A DNA stretch of 60,000 bases from Pelagibacteraceae bacterium AG-349-L23 (GTDB lineage: Bacteria > Pseudomonadota > Alphaproteobacteria > Pelagibacterales > Pelagibacteraceae), in contig QCDD01000004.1 in assembly GCA_003281045.1 (NCBI GenBank), positions 1 through 60,000 on the forward strand. Reading direction: 5' to 3'. The notes under the pieces are model-generated. The model had not been told where the DNA came from, did not search any database, and saw only the letters and a list, made by a program, of their open reading frames with translations. Of this stretch, positions 28,576-36,779 are shown piece by piece. Each line of letters starts with the position of its first letter. Positions within the stretch are counted from its first letter, which is position 1. Position numbers and translations under genes: made by a program.

Positions 28576-29121
28576 ATGCAAGATCTTGTTGTAGATTTTT
28601 ATAAAACTACAAACGTTATAGACATAGTATATTTAATAATTACAATTTTTACATTAATTGGAGGTTACAGAAAAGGTTTTGTTTTAAGTGTTCTTTCAAT
28701 GGCTAAATGGTTTCTAGCCTATATAATTACATTGATAATATTCCCAAGAGCAAAACCTTATTTAAAGGGCGTAATTGATAACGAGTATGTTCTAGATATA
28801 GTTTTAGGGGTTACAATTTTTGTAATCGTTATATTTTTAATTTTAATCATTAATAGAGGTATCAGAAAAGCTGTAAAATTCACTGGCCTTGGAAGTTTAG
28901 ATACAATGTTTGGATTCTTTTTTGGATTTATTAAAGCTTATATTATCTCTGTATGTATCTTCTCAGGTGTACACATTGTATATAATCACGATAAATGGCC
29001 AGTAAATTTAAGTAAATCATTAATCTTTCCATATTTAGAAAAAGGTAGTAATTATTTATTAGAAAAATTTCCTGATGAAAAAACATATCAAAAATCTAAG
29101 GAGAAAATTGAAAATATTTGA
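28576..29121 (+). CDS. CvpA family inner-membrane protein
   Basis: A 181-residue CvpA/colicin V production family protein. Four hydrophobic segments are visible (about 15-35, 43-60, 74-95 and 112-135), and the family pattern GYRKGFVLSVLSM lies in the first loop. It is directly followed by, and overlaps, purF; cvpA-purF adjacency is common in proteobacteria and supports the call. The biochemical role of CvpA proteins is not well defined. Confidence 0.88.
   Translation: MQDLVVDFYKTTNVIDIVYLIITIFTLIGGYRKGFVLSVLSMAKWFLAYIITLIIFPRAKPYLKGVIDNEYVLDIVLGVTIFVIVIFLILIINRGIRKAVKFTGLGSLDTMFGFFFGFIKAYIISVCIFSGVHIVYNHDKWPVNLSKSLIFPYLEKGSNYLLEKFPDEKTYQKSKEKIENI
29098..29103 (+). promoter_or_regulatory. Ribosome-binding site that sets the purF start
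   Basis: AAGGAG lies 4 nt before a TTG codon at 29108-29110. It is the strongest Shine-Dalgarno match nearby; the alternative ATG at 29075 has none. The site lies within the last codons of cvpA. Confidence 0.6.
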
Positions 29122-30556
29122 TCCTAAGCTTAAAGAAGAGTGTGGTATATTTGGAATTAGTAATACTAAAGATGCCTCTGCATTAACGGCCTTAGGACTT
29201 CATGCCCTTCAACACAGAGGCCAAGAAGGATGTGGAATAGTTACCTTTGATGGTAAACAATATTTTTCTGAAAAAAGATTTGGTTTGGTGGGTGATAATT
29301 TTAATAAAGAGAAAATACTAAAAAAGCTTCAAGGTGATTATGCTATTGGACATAATAGATATAGTACAACAGGTGAAAATACTCTTAGAAACATTCAACC
29401 TTTCTTTGCTGATACTAATGCTGGAGGGATCGGTGTAGCTCATAACGGAAATTTAACCAATTCTATTTCTTTAAGAAAAAAATTAGTTGATGAAGGTGCA
29501 ATTTTTTACACAACTTCTGATACAGAAACAATAGTTCAATTAATTGCCAAGTCAAAACGAGCAAAAACAATAGATAAAATTGTTGATGCAATTTTTCAAA
29601 TACAAGGTGGATATGCTTTAGTAATGTTAACTCAGACTTCATTAGTAGGTGTAAGGGATCCTTTTGGTATCAGGCCTTTAGTAATTGGAAAATTAAAGAA
29701 TAGTTATGTACTAGCATCTGAAACATGTGCTTTAGATATAATTGGTGCAAAATTTATAAGAGAAGTTGAAAATGGTGAGATAGTTTTAATTGAAAATAAC
29801 GAATTAAAAAGTATTAAACCCTTTCCACCAAGAAAAGTTAGGCCTTGTGTTTTTGAATATATTTATTTTGCAAGACCAGATAGCATGCTTGGTGGAAAAA
29901 CTGCATATGAACATAGAAAAAACCTTGGCTCGGAACTTGCAAAAGAAAATGATGTAGATGCTGATATTGTTGTGCCAGTACCAGACTCTGGAAATGCAGC
30001 AGCTTTAGGTTTTGCACAATTCCTGAATGTAAAATTTGAGCTTGGTTTAGTCAGAAATCATTATGTCGGAAGAACTTTCATTGAACCGAGTCAGAAGATC
30101 AGAAGTTTGGGTGTTAAATTAAAATTAAATGCTAATCAATCAACAATTCAAGGCAAAAAAATAATTTTAGTAGATGATTCACTAGTAAGAGGTACCACAT
30201 CCCATAAAATAGTTAAAATGTTATACGACGCTGGCGCAAAAGAAGTTCATGTTAGAATTGCCTGTCCAGAAATAAAATTTCCTGATTTTTATGGAGTTGA
30301 TACCCCCACGAAAAAAGAATTGCTTGCGGCAAATAAAAGTAACTCCGAAATCTGTGATTACATCGGTGCAAGATCATTAAAATTTTTATCAATAAATGGG
30401 ATGTATCGGGCAATTGGTTTTAATAAAAGAAATGAAACTTATCCTGAATTAACTGATCATTATTTTACGGGAGATTACCCTGTTAAACCTATCGATGAAC
30501 TTGGAGATAGTAAAATCACTCAATTATCATTGTTAAATACTGCATCAAATAATTAA
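29108..30556 (+). CDS. purF: Amidophosphoribosyltransferase
   Basis: First committed step of purine synthesis, PRPP plus glutamine to phosphoribosylamine. The Ntn glutaminase domain begins at the Cys of EECGIFGI and includes HRGQEGCGI and GHNRYSTTGE. The phosphoribosyltransferase domain carries the PRPP motif VDDSLVRGTTS. With TTG 29108 as start the propeptide removed before the catalytic Cys is 11 residues, as in Bacillus PurF. An ATG at 29075 would give 493 residues and a 22-residue propeptide. It overlaps cvpA and abuts the HD-domain gene with no gap. Confidence 0.95.
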   Translation: MKIFDPKLKEECGIFGISNTKDASALTALGLHALQHRGQEGCGIVTFDGKQYFSEKRFGLVGDNFNKEKILKKLQGDYAIGHNRYSTTGENTLRNIQPFFADTNAGGIGVAHNGNLTNSISLRKKLVDEGAIFYTTSDTETIVQLIAKSKRAKTIDKIVDAIFQIQGGYALVMLTQTSLVGVRDPFGIRPLVIGKLKNSYVLASETCALDIIGAKFIREVENGEIVLIENNELKSIKPFPPRKVRPCVFEYIYFARPDSMLGGKTAYEHRKNLGSELAKENDVDADIVVPVPDSGNAAALGFAQFLNVKFELGLVRNHYVGRTFIEPSQKIRSLGVKLKLNANQSTIQGKKIILVDDSLVRGTTSHKIVKMLYDAGAKEVHVRIACPEIKFPDFYGVDTPTKKELLAANKSNSEICDYIGARSLKFLSINGMYRAIGFNKRNETYPELTDHYFTGDYPVKPIDELGDSKITQLSLLNTASNN

Positions 30557-31123
30557 ATGAAAAAGGTAAGTTTTACTGAAATGAAAAATGGAACTAAAGA
30601 AGATTATCTTTTTTTAGATAAACATGAAAAAGATTTTGCCAGCAAAACTGCTGATAGAATATTAAAATTTATGTCTGGACTAACTGAAACTTTAGAAGGG
30701 TATCAAGTATCAAGACTGGAACATTCACTTCAAAGCGCTACGAGAGCTCATAGAAACGGCGAAAGTGAGGAGATGGTTGTAGCCTGTCTGTTACATGACA
30801 TCGGTGATGAATTAGCACCAATGAATCATTCTGAGTATGCTGCTTCAATTTTAAAGCCCTATGTATCAGAAAAAACTCATTGGATAGTTGAAAAACATGG
30901 AGAATTTCAAATGTATTATTATGCACATCATTTAGGTGGTGATAAAAATAGAAGAGACAAATATAAGGATCATAAATATTTTCAAGATACAATTGATTTT
31001 TGTGAAAAATACGATCAAAATTCTTTTGATCCTAAATATAAGTCTTTACCATTAAAGTTTTTCGAACCAATTGTAAAAAAAATTTTTTCTAGAAAACCAT
31101 ACTCTTCTCTAAAGAATAATTAA
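30557..31123 (+). CDS. HD-domain protein, COG4341-like
   Basis: A 188-residue all-alpha protein with an HD metal-binding pattern: LEHSLQSATRAH provides the first His, LLHDIGDEL the HD pair, and later His residues follow in VEKHGEFQ and AHHLGGD. The family (COG4341) was first called HD phosphohydrolase. Some members, such as the phosphonate enzymes PhnZ and TmpB and myo-inositol oxygenase relatives, are instead mixed-valent di-iron oxygenases. I cannot tell which applies. No phosphonate gene is nearby. It abuts purF (0 bp) and lies 17 bp before gshA. Confidence 0.75.
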   Translation: MKKVSFTEMKNGTKEDYLFLDKHEKDFASKTADRILKFMSGLTETLEGYQVSRLEHSLQSATRAHRNGESEEMVVACLLHDIGDELAPMNHSEYAASILKPYVSEKTHWIVEKHGEFQMYYYAHHLGGDKNRRDKYKDHKYFQDTIDFCEKYDQNSFDPKYKSLPLKFFEPIVKKIFSRKPYSSLKNN

Positions 31124-31140
31124 AAATAAAATTTATATCT

Positions 31141-32436
31141 ATGATTACAAAAAAAGAGCAAATAATTGAATATTTCAAGTCTGGAATTAAAAACAAAAAA
31201 GAATTTAAAATCGGTATAGAGCATGAGAAATTTCTATTTAACAGCCAAAATAATAAGAGAATTGATTATCAAAAAATAAGGGAAATGTTCTCGGCTCTAC
31301 TTGAATTTGGATGGAATCCTGTATTAGAAAACGACAATATTATTGGTTTAAATAAGGGTGGTAAAAATATTACTCTTGAACCAGGTAATCAAATTGAATT
31401 ATCCGGTGATAAACTTACAAATATTCATGAAGCATGCGCAGAGTCTTATGATTACTTATTTGAGTTAAAACAGGTCACAAAAAAACTTAACATTAAAATT
31501 GTAAGTGCAGGTTTTGATCCAATATCAAAATTAAATGAGATCCCCAACAACCCTAAAAAAAGATACAAACTGATGACAAAAGATATGCCTTTAGGGGGAG
31601 AATTAAGTCTTGATATGATGTATCGAACATGTGGAACACAGTTGAATTTAGATTACTGTTCAGAAGAGGATTTTAAAAAAAAATTTAAGATAGTAAATTC
31701 TCTAGTGCCTATTTCAATTGCTTTATTCGCTAATTCATCAATAGTTGAGAAGAAAAAAAGTAAATATTTATCGTACCGATCGAAAGTATGGCAAAATACT
31801 TCTCGAGGTGGTTTGCCTAAATTTTTCCTAGAAAACTTTGATTTTGAAAAATATGCAGATTTTGTGATTAATTTTCCAATTCTGTTTATACAACAAAAAG
31901 AAAATTATTTTTCAGGAAAAGGATACAATTTCAGCGATTTCATGTTGGGAAATATAAAAGAAATTAACAATCGTCTGCCCGATGAGAATGATTTATCGAT
32001 TCATTTAAGTACAATCTTTACCGAGAATAGACTTAAAAAATATATTGAATTAAGGTCGATGGATACGTGTGGTTGGGATTGTTTATGTGCCGGTCCAGCA
32101 TTTAATGTTGGAATGTTATATGGAAATTTAGATGAAGTTTATGAATTAATTTCTAGTTGGGATAAAGATAAAATAATAAATGCATATTTAGAAGCACCAC
32201 AAAAAGGTTTTAATACCCAGCTTATGGGTAAAGACCTGCTTTATTGGTGTTCGGTATTATTAGATTTATCTAAAAAGGGATTAGAAAAGAGAGATATAAT
32301 CAATAAAAGTGGAAAAAATGAGACTATATTTTTAAATCATTTACAAAAAGTGATTGATAATAAAACTACAAATGCACATCATATGATTATTAAATTTTCT
32401 AAAGATGAAGATTTAACTGAATTATATGACAAATAA
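31141..32436 (+). CDS. gshA: Glutamate-cysteine ligase, GCS2/plant type
   Basis: First step of glutathione synthesis, joining glutamate and cysteine with ATP. The 431-residue length and motifs FKIGIEHEKFLF, EPGNQIELSG and MYRTCGTQLNLDY match the plant/alphaproteobacterial class and not the E. coli class. ELRSMDTCGWDCLCAG lies in the C-terminal third. The Cys residues there are worth noting because plant enzymes are redox-regulated, but that is only an analogy. It overlaps gshB by 11 nt. Confidence 0.95.
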   Translation: MITKKEQIIEYFKSGIKNKKEFKIGIEHEKFLFNSQNNKRIDYQKIREMFSALLEFGWNPVLENDNIIGLNKGGKNITLEPGNQIELSGDKLTNIHEACAESYDYLFELKQVTKKLNIKIVSAGFDPISKLNEIPNNPKKRYKLMTKDMPLGGELSLDMMYRTCGTQLNLDYCSEEDFKKKFKIVNSLVPISIALFANSSIVEKKKSKYLSYRSKVWQNTSRGGLPKFFLENFDFEKYADFVINFPILFIQQKENYFSGKGYNFSDFMLGNIKEINNRLPDENDLSIHLSTIFTENRLKKYIELRSMDTCGWDCLCAGPAFNVGMLYGNLDEVYELISSWDKDKIINAYLEAPQKGFNTQLMGKDLLYWCSVLLDLSKKGLEKRDIINKSGKNETIFLNHLQKVIDNKTTNAHHMIIKFSKDEDLTELYDK

Positions 32437-33352
32437 AATTATTGCCATCCAAGGGAATCATCCCGCTAAACTTAACCCTTTAACCGATACCAGTATTTTT
32501 TTAGCTCATGAAATACAAAAGAAAAATTATAAAATTTTTTATTATGATCCAAAAGATTTATCTATCATTAATTTTAAAGTAGTTGCTGAAGGATTTTTTA
32601 TCAAATTTGATTATAAAAAAAAAAGATTTTTTGAAATTTTAAAAAAACAAAAACTAGAACTTATTAAGTGTAAATATTTACTTATTCGCCAAGATCCACC
32701 ATTTAATTTAGAATATATATGTTCAACTCTCATTTTAGATAAAATAAAAAAAAGAGTTAAAGTTATTAATGATCCAACAGCAATAAGAAATGTATCTGAA
32801 AAACTTTTTTCCACAAAATATCAAAAATTTATGCCAGATACTATTTTTTCACAAAATATTGATCAAATTAGAAAGTTTTTTAAAAAACATAAAAAAGTGA
32901 TTGTTAAACCTATTAATAGCTATAGTGGAAACAATATATATTTATTGACCAAGTTTAATCTAAAATTTTTTCAAAAATTTATTAAAAAACACGATCATAT
33001 TATGTGTCAAAAATATTTGTCTAAGATCAAAGAAGGAGATAAGAGAGTTTTTTTGATAAATGGTAAAGTTTGTGGCGCAATATCAAGAATTCCAAAAAAA
33101 GGCTCATTTTTAAGCAATTTAAGTAAAGGTGCAAAACCAATAAATATAAAATTGACTAATAAAGAAATGAAAATATCAAAATTGATTAGTAAAGATTTAA
33201 AAAAAGATAAAATTTTCTTTGCTGGAATTGACTTTATAGATGAACAACTGAATGGTGACATAAATGTTACATCACCTACTGGATTAAAAACTTTTTACGA
33301 TCTCTCAAAAATAAATTTAGCCTCAACTTTCTGGAAAGAATTAAAAGCGTGA
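32426..33352 (+). CDS. gshB: Glutathione synthase
   Basis: ATP-grasp ligase that adds glycine to gamma-glutamylcysteine. The 308-residue protein has IRQDPPFNLEYI, the central ATP-binding segment VKPINSYSGNNIYL and the C-terminal FAGIDFIDEQLNGDINVTSP typical of bacterial GshB. It is coupled to gshA (11 nt overlap) and to the DMT transporter (GTGA overlap). Complete glutathione synthesis is therefore encoded in one operon with a transporter. Confidence 0.95.
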   Translation: MTNKIIAIQGNHPAKLNPLTDTSIFLAHEIQKKNYKIFYYDPKDLSIINFKVVAEGFFIKFDYKKKRFFEILKKQKLELIKCKYLLIRQDPPFNLEYICSTLILDKIKKRVKVINDPTAIRNVSEKLFSTKYQKFMPDTIFSQNIDQIRKFFKKHKKVIVKPINSYSGNNIYLLTKFNLKFFQKFIKKHDHIMCQKYLSKIKEGDKRVFLINGKVCGAISRIPKKGSFLSNLSKGAKPINIKLTNKEMKISKLISKDLKKDKIFFAGIDFIDEQLNGDINVTSPTGLKTFYDLSKINLASTFWKELKA

Positions 33353-34209
33353 AAAATTTTACAGACCAACAAAAGGGATCATTATTGGCCTTTGTTGCTG
33401 TAATGTTTATTACACCAGACTCACTATTTATAAGACTTTCAAATGTAGATACTTGGGGTTTAGTTTTTTATAGGGGAATTATTCCTTTTATGACTGTTTT
33501 GACAGGTATGTTAATCATTTATAAGTTAAATTTCTTTAAAATTCTTTTCACTAGTGGTTATCATGGAATATTTTATGTAATTACATTTAGTGTAACTAAT
33601 ATAACTTTTGTGGTTTCAATTCAAAATACAAACGTAGCCAATACCTTAGTTATGATTGCGACTGCTCCAATGTTATCAGCTATTCTTGGAGCAATATTTC
33701 TAAAAGAACCACCTGATAAAAAAACTTGGATTTCTATAATAATTACTTTTTTAGCAATAATATATATTTTCTATGACTCTTTGAAGTTAGGTAATTTCTA
33801 TGGAGATATTTTAGGATTTGTCACCGCAATTGGTTTAGCGGTTGGAGCAGTTATAATCAGATCTGCTAAAACTAAAAATTTAGTTCCTGCTGCGGTAGTT
33901 GGTAAATTATTTGTAGCAACTTTTGCATTACTTTTTATCGAAAGTTTTGCATTAGTTGGTAAAGATCTTTTGATTGTTCCTTTGATGTGTATTTTATGTG
34001 TAGCGATACCTTTTGTGTTAGTGACCATTGCACCAAGGTTTATACCTGCTGCAGAGGTAAATCTTTTTTTTCTGCTAGAGACTATAATTGGTCCAATTTG
34101 GGTTTGGTTAATCATAAAAGAACAGCCTAGTTTAGAAACACTTCAGGGTGGTCTAATTATAATAACCACCATCGCAATTCACTCATACTTAAAACTCAAA
34201 AATTCTTAA
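33349..34209 (+). CDS. DMT superfamily (EamA) transporter, copy 1
   Basis: A 286-residue protein with about ten hydrophobic helices in two EamA repeats. The first repeat ends near residue 140, and the family pattern NTNVANTLVMIATAPMLSAI is visible. The start is GTG within the gshB TGA stop (GTGA overlap), so it belongs to the gshA-gshB operon. Substrate is unknown. A role with glutathione, its breakdown products or its precursors is suggested only by the operon position. Confidence 0.88.
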   Translation: MKNFTDQQKGSLLAFVAVMFITPDSLFIRLSNVDTWGLVFYRGIIPFMTVLTGMLIIYKLNFFKILFTSGYHGIFYVITFSVTNITFVVSIQNTNVANTLVMIATAPMLSAILGAIFLKEPPDKKTWISIIITFLAIIYIFYDSLKLGNFYGDILGFVTAIGLAVGAVIIRSAKTKNLVPAAVVGKLFVATFALLFIESFALVGKDLLIVPLMCILCVAIPFVLVTIAPRFIPAAEVNLFFLLETIIGPIWVWLIIKEQPSLETLQGGLIIITTIAIHSYLKLKNS

Positions 34210-34211
34210 GC

Positions 34212-34240
34212 TTGTCACAATTAAGACTTGATTTAATAAT
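34212..34240 (+). promoter_or_regulatory. Putative sigma-70 promoter of the MFS gene
   Basis: TTGTCA (34212-34217) and AATAAT (34235-34240) are separated by exactly 17 bp, each one mismatch from consensus. The predicted start point is about 20 nt before the MFS ATG. It begins 2 bp after the upstream stop codon. Confidence 0.6.
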
Positions 34241-34267
34241 ACATCGCGAATAATTACCTCAATTTTT

Positions 34268-35623
34268 ATGAATAAAGTTTTAAAAAACTCCTGGGCATTG
34301 TTTTTAGGAATGGGCTTCATAATGATGGCATATGGATTCCAAGGGTCTCTCTTAGGTGTAAGAGCTGTTCAGGAAGAATTTAGCCTTACTTCAACTGGGT
34401 TTATGATGTCTGGTTATTTTGTAGGATATTTTATCGGTGCCGCAACTATTCCAAATATAATTTCAAGTGTTGGTCACATAAGAGTTTTTGCAGCTTTTGC
34501 ATCTTTAGCTTCATTAGTTGTTTTAATTCACTCGGTAATAATTCATCCATTCATATGGTTTTTATTAAGAATACTCACAGGTGTAAGCATGGTCTGTATT
34601 TATACAGTTGCAGAAAGTTGGTTAAATGACAGATCAAGTAATAAAAATAGAGGCAGCGTACTTTCAGTTTATATGGTCATACTTTATGGAGCCATGGGCA
34701 TCGGTATGTTTTTACTTAACTTTAGTAGTCCTAAAAATTTTCAACCTTTTATCTTGGTTTCAGTAATAACTTCTGCTGCTTTAATACCTATTTTACTAAC
34801 TAAAAAAAAACCACCAAATTTTAAAAAAATACAAGCCATGAATATGAGAGAGTTATACGAATCTTCACCTTTTGGTATGGTTAGCTCTCTTTTTTATGGA
34901 ACAATACAATCAGCTTTATTCACATTACTAGCAGTTTACGCTACCTCCATGAACTTCACAATTTTAGAAATATCAATTGTAACTTTCCTATTAGCGATAT
35001 CAGGAGCGGTAGCCCAATTTCCAGTTGGTAAAATTTCTGATATTTATGATAGAAGAAGAGTAATTGTTTTCTCAACATTTGGAGCAGCAATATTTGCAAT
35101 AATTGCAATATTTGTTTCAAGACAAATGTATTTACCAGGTGGTCTTGCAACTAGTAAAACATGGTTTTATTTTTTCTTTATTCTTTTTTCATTTTGTAGT
35201 TTGCCAATGTTTTCTTTAATCCTAGCACATACAAACGATTATATTTCAAAAGAAAAATTTGTTGCAGCAGGAGCGGGACTTCAATTTGCTTTTGGATTAG
35301 GAGCAATGAGTGGGCCATTTCTTTGTTCAATATTCATGGATCTAGTTGGGCCAAATGGTTTCTTTGTGTTTCTATTTATTTTTCATTCTTTTATTGGATT
35401 TTTTGGAATATATAGAATGAAAGTAAGAAAAACTGTTGAAAATCCAGACTCTCAGTTCGTTGCTATGCCACAAACCATTACTCCAGCAGGTATTGAACTT
35501 AATCCTACTACTGAACACATAGAAGAACCATATTCAGAAAAAGTTAAAGAAATTTTAGAAAGAAAAGGTGTAAAATATAAAAAAGACGAGAACGAAGATC
35601 AAAAAGAGGAAGTGACATACTAA
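34268..35623 (+). CDS. Major facilitator superfamily transporter
   Basis: A 451-residue protein with about twelve hydrophobic segments and the MFS loop motif GKISDIYDRRRVIV between helices 8 and 9. The N-terminal half has AESWLNDRSSNKNRG, a pattern of the YcaD-like MFS branch. A hydrophilic C-terminal tail of about 65 residues ends in charged, Lys/Glu-rich sequence. It has its own promoter-like element upstream. Substrate unknown. Confidence 0.88.
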   Translation: MNKVLKNSWALFLGMGFIMMAYGFQGSLLGVRAVQEEFSLTSTGFMMSGYFVGYFIGAATIPNIISSVGHIRVFAAFASLASLVVLIHSVIIHPFIWFLLRILTGVSMVCIYTVAESWLNDRSSNKNRGSVLSVYMVILYGAMGIGMFLLNFSSPKNFQPFILVSVITSAALIPILLTKKKPPNFKKIQAMNMRELYESSPFGMVSSLFYGTIQSALFTLLAVYATSMNFTILEISIVTFLLAISGAVAQFPVGKISDIYDRRRVIVFSTFGAAIFAIIAIFVSRQMYLPGGLATSKTWFYFFFILFSFCSLPMFSLILAHTNDYISKEKFVAAGAGLQFAFGLGAMSGPFLCSIFMDLVGPNGFFVFLFIFHSFIGFFGIYRMKVRKTVENPDSQFVAMPQTITPAGIELNPTTEHIEEPYSEKVKEILERKGVKYKKDENEDQKEEVTY

Positions 35624-35731
35624 ATATATCCCTTTCAGGTTGTAACTCATTTTAGTCAGGCTACATAAATTTTTTTAAGAATCTTATTGAATAATTTTCA
35701 TTTATCTAGTGAAATAATTAAAAATTAAAAA

Positions 35732-36463
35732 ATGCCGTTAAAAAAAAAGAAAACAAAAACTAAAAAAAAAACTAACGGGCTTGCTAAAATAGCATCGCTC
35801 ACAACAAGTTCGCTTAGCAGCGCATTAACTAATTATAAGAAAAAAAAAGAACAAGAAAAAATCAAAGCTATTAAATTACAAAAACTTGAGGAAAGAAATT
35901 CTTATCAAAAGGAAAAGAAAGAATTGAAACTTTGGGAGGATAGGCTCAATAAAGAAAGTAGTAAAATCCGTTCAAATGAAGAAGAGCTGAGATTAAGAGA
36001 AAAAGAAATTAGATCTAAAGAAGATCAACAAAAAATTGAAAGTGAAAGACTGACGAAAAAAGATGAAGAGTTAGTGCTTGTTGCAAAAGAATTAAGAGAA
36101 AAAGAAAAACAATTAAAGATTAGAGAAGAAGAGCAAAATAGAAAAGATATTGATTTAAAAGTAAGAGAAGATGAACAAAAAAACAAAGAATTAAAAGAGC
36201 AAAGACGTAAAAATAGAGAATTAAAAATATTGAAAGAAGAGGAAGATAGACAAAAAGAAGCTGAGTTTATCAAAATAAGAGAGTGGGAAGAAAAATTTGA
36301 TAGAGAACAAAAGCAAAAAGAACAAGAAGAAATTAGACGTGAACAAAGACTTATTCAAAAAGAAATAGAAAAAAGAGCAAGATTTGATGAAATTGACAAA
36401 AATCTTAAAAGTTCATCAAGTGGATTAGAGAATTTTAATATAGATAAATCAAAAGAAAACTAG
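35732..36463 (+). CDS. Unrecognised coiled-coil protein
   Basis: A 243-residue protein that I do not recognise. The first 20 residues are almost all Lys and Thr. A short Ser/Thr/Ala segment (about 20-38) follows, and residues about 40-225 are a continuous Lys/Glu/Arg-rich helix with heptad character and repeated LREKE, KIREEE and KVREDE units. There is no signal peptide or membrane segment. Such proteins can be structural or nucleic-acid-binding, but nothing here decides. The 108-bp upstream spacer has direct repeats of TCAGG but no clear promoter. Confidence 0.7.
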   Translation: MPLKKKKTKTKKKTNGLAKIASLTTSSLSSALTNYKKKKEQEKIKAIKLQKLEERNSYQKEKKELKLWEDRLNKESSKIRSNEEELRLREKEIRSKEDQQKIESERLTKKDEELVLVAKELREKEKQLKIREEEQNRKDIDLKVREDEQKNKELKEQRRKNRELKILKEEEDRQKEAEFIKIREWEEKFDREQKQKEQEEIRREQRLIQKEIEKRARFDEIDKNLKSSSSGLENFNIDKSKEN

Positions 36464-36536
36464 ATCAAAAAATTCTTTCCTTTTATTTTATTCTAAAGAC
36501 TATGCTAGATTTAAATAGATCAAGATCTTGAGGTAT

Positions 36537-36764
36537 ATGAACAAAGAAAATGCAAGTAAACTCTGGAAAATTATTCAGGAAGCTGGTGATTATTTGGTTG
36601 GTCAATTACCTGATCATCCTAATCATCCTAAAGGAAGAAATCCTTATGCTCATGTAGCAATTTGTATAAAAAGTAAATTCAATGCGAGTTATAAAGATAT
36701 TCCAGATGATAAATACAATGAAGTCTTACAGTATATTGATTTTTTAAAAAAAAATCCTAGCTAA
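36537..36764 (+). CDS. Small conserved-looking protein of unknown function
   Basis: A 75-residue protein that I cannot assign. The sequence is well structured (LWKIIQEAGDYLVGQLPDHP, GRNPYAHVAICIKSKF, DIPDDKYNEVLQYIDFL), with three probable helices and no low-complexity tract, so it is likely a real gene. The frame is open from TTG 36528, but GAGG (36530-36533) just before ATG 36537 favours this start. It converges with the amidinotransferase gene over a 15-bp gap. Confidence 0.65.
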   Translation: MNKENASKLWKIIQEAGDYLVGQLPDHPNHPKGRNPYAHVAICIKSKFNASYKDIPDDKYNEVLQYIDFLKKNPS

Positions 36765-36779
36765 TTAAATTAAATTTTT

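Noticed and set aside
33798-34115. 105-codon minus-strand open frame inside DMT transporter copy 1.
   Set aside because: Shadow of a membrane-protein gene; no ribosome-binding site and no recognisable domain.
35624-35731. Possible SAM-type riboswitch or other leader RNA between the MFS and coiled-coil genes.
   Set aside because: Some short motifs recall SAM-II/SAM-V elements on the minus strand, but no pseudoknot can be drawn with confidence and the downstream genes are not methionine-related.
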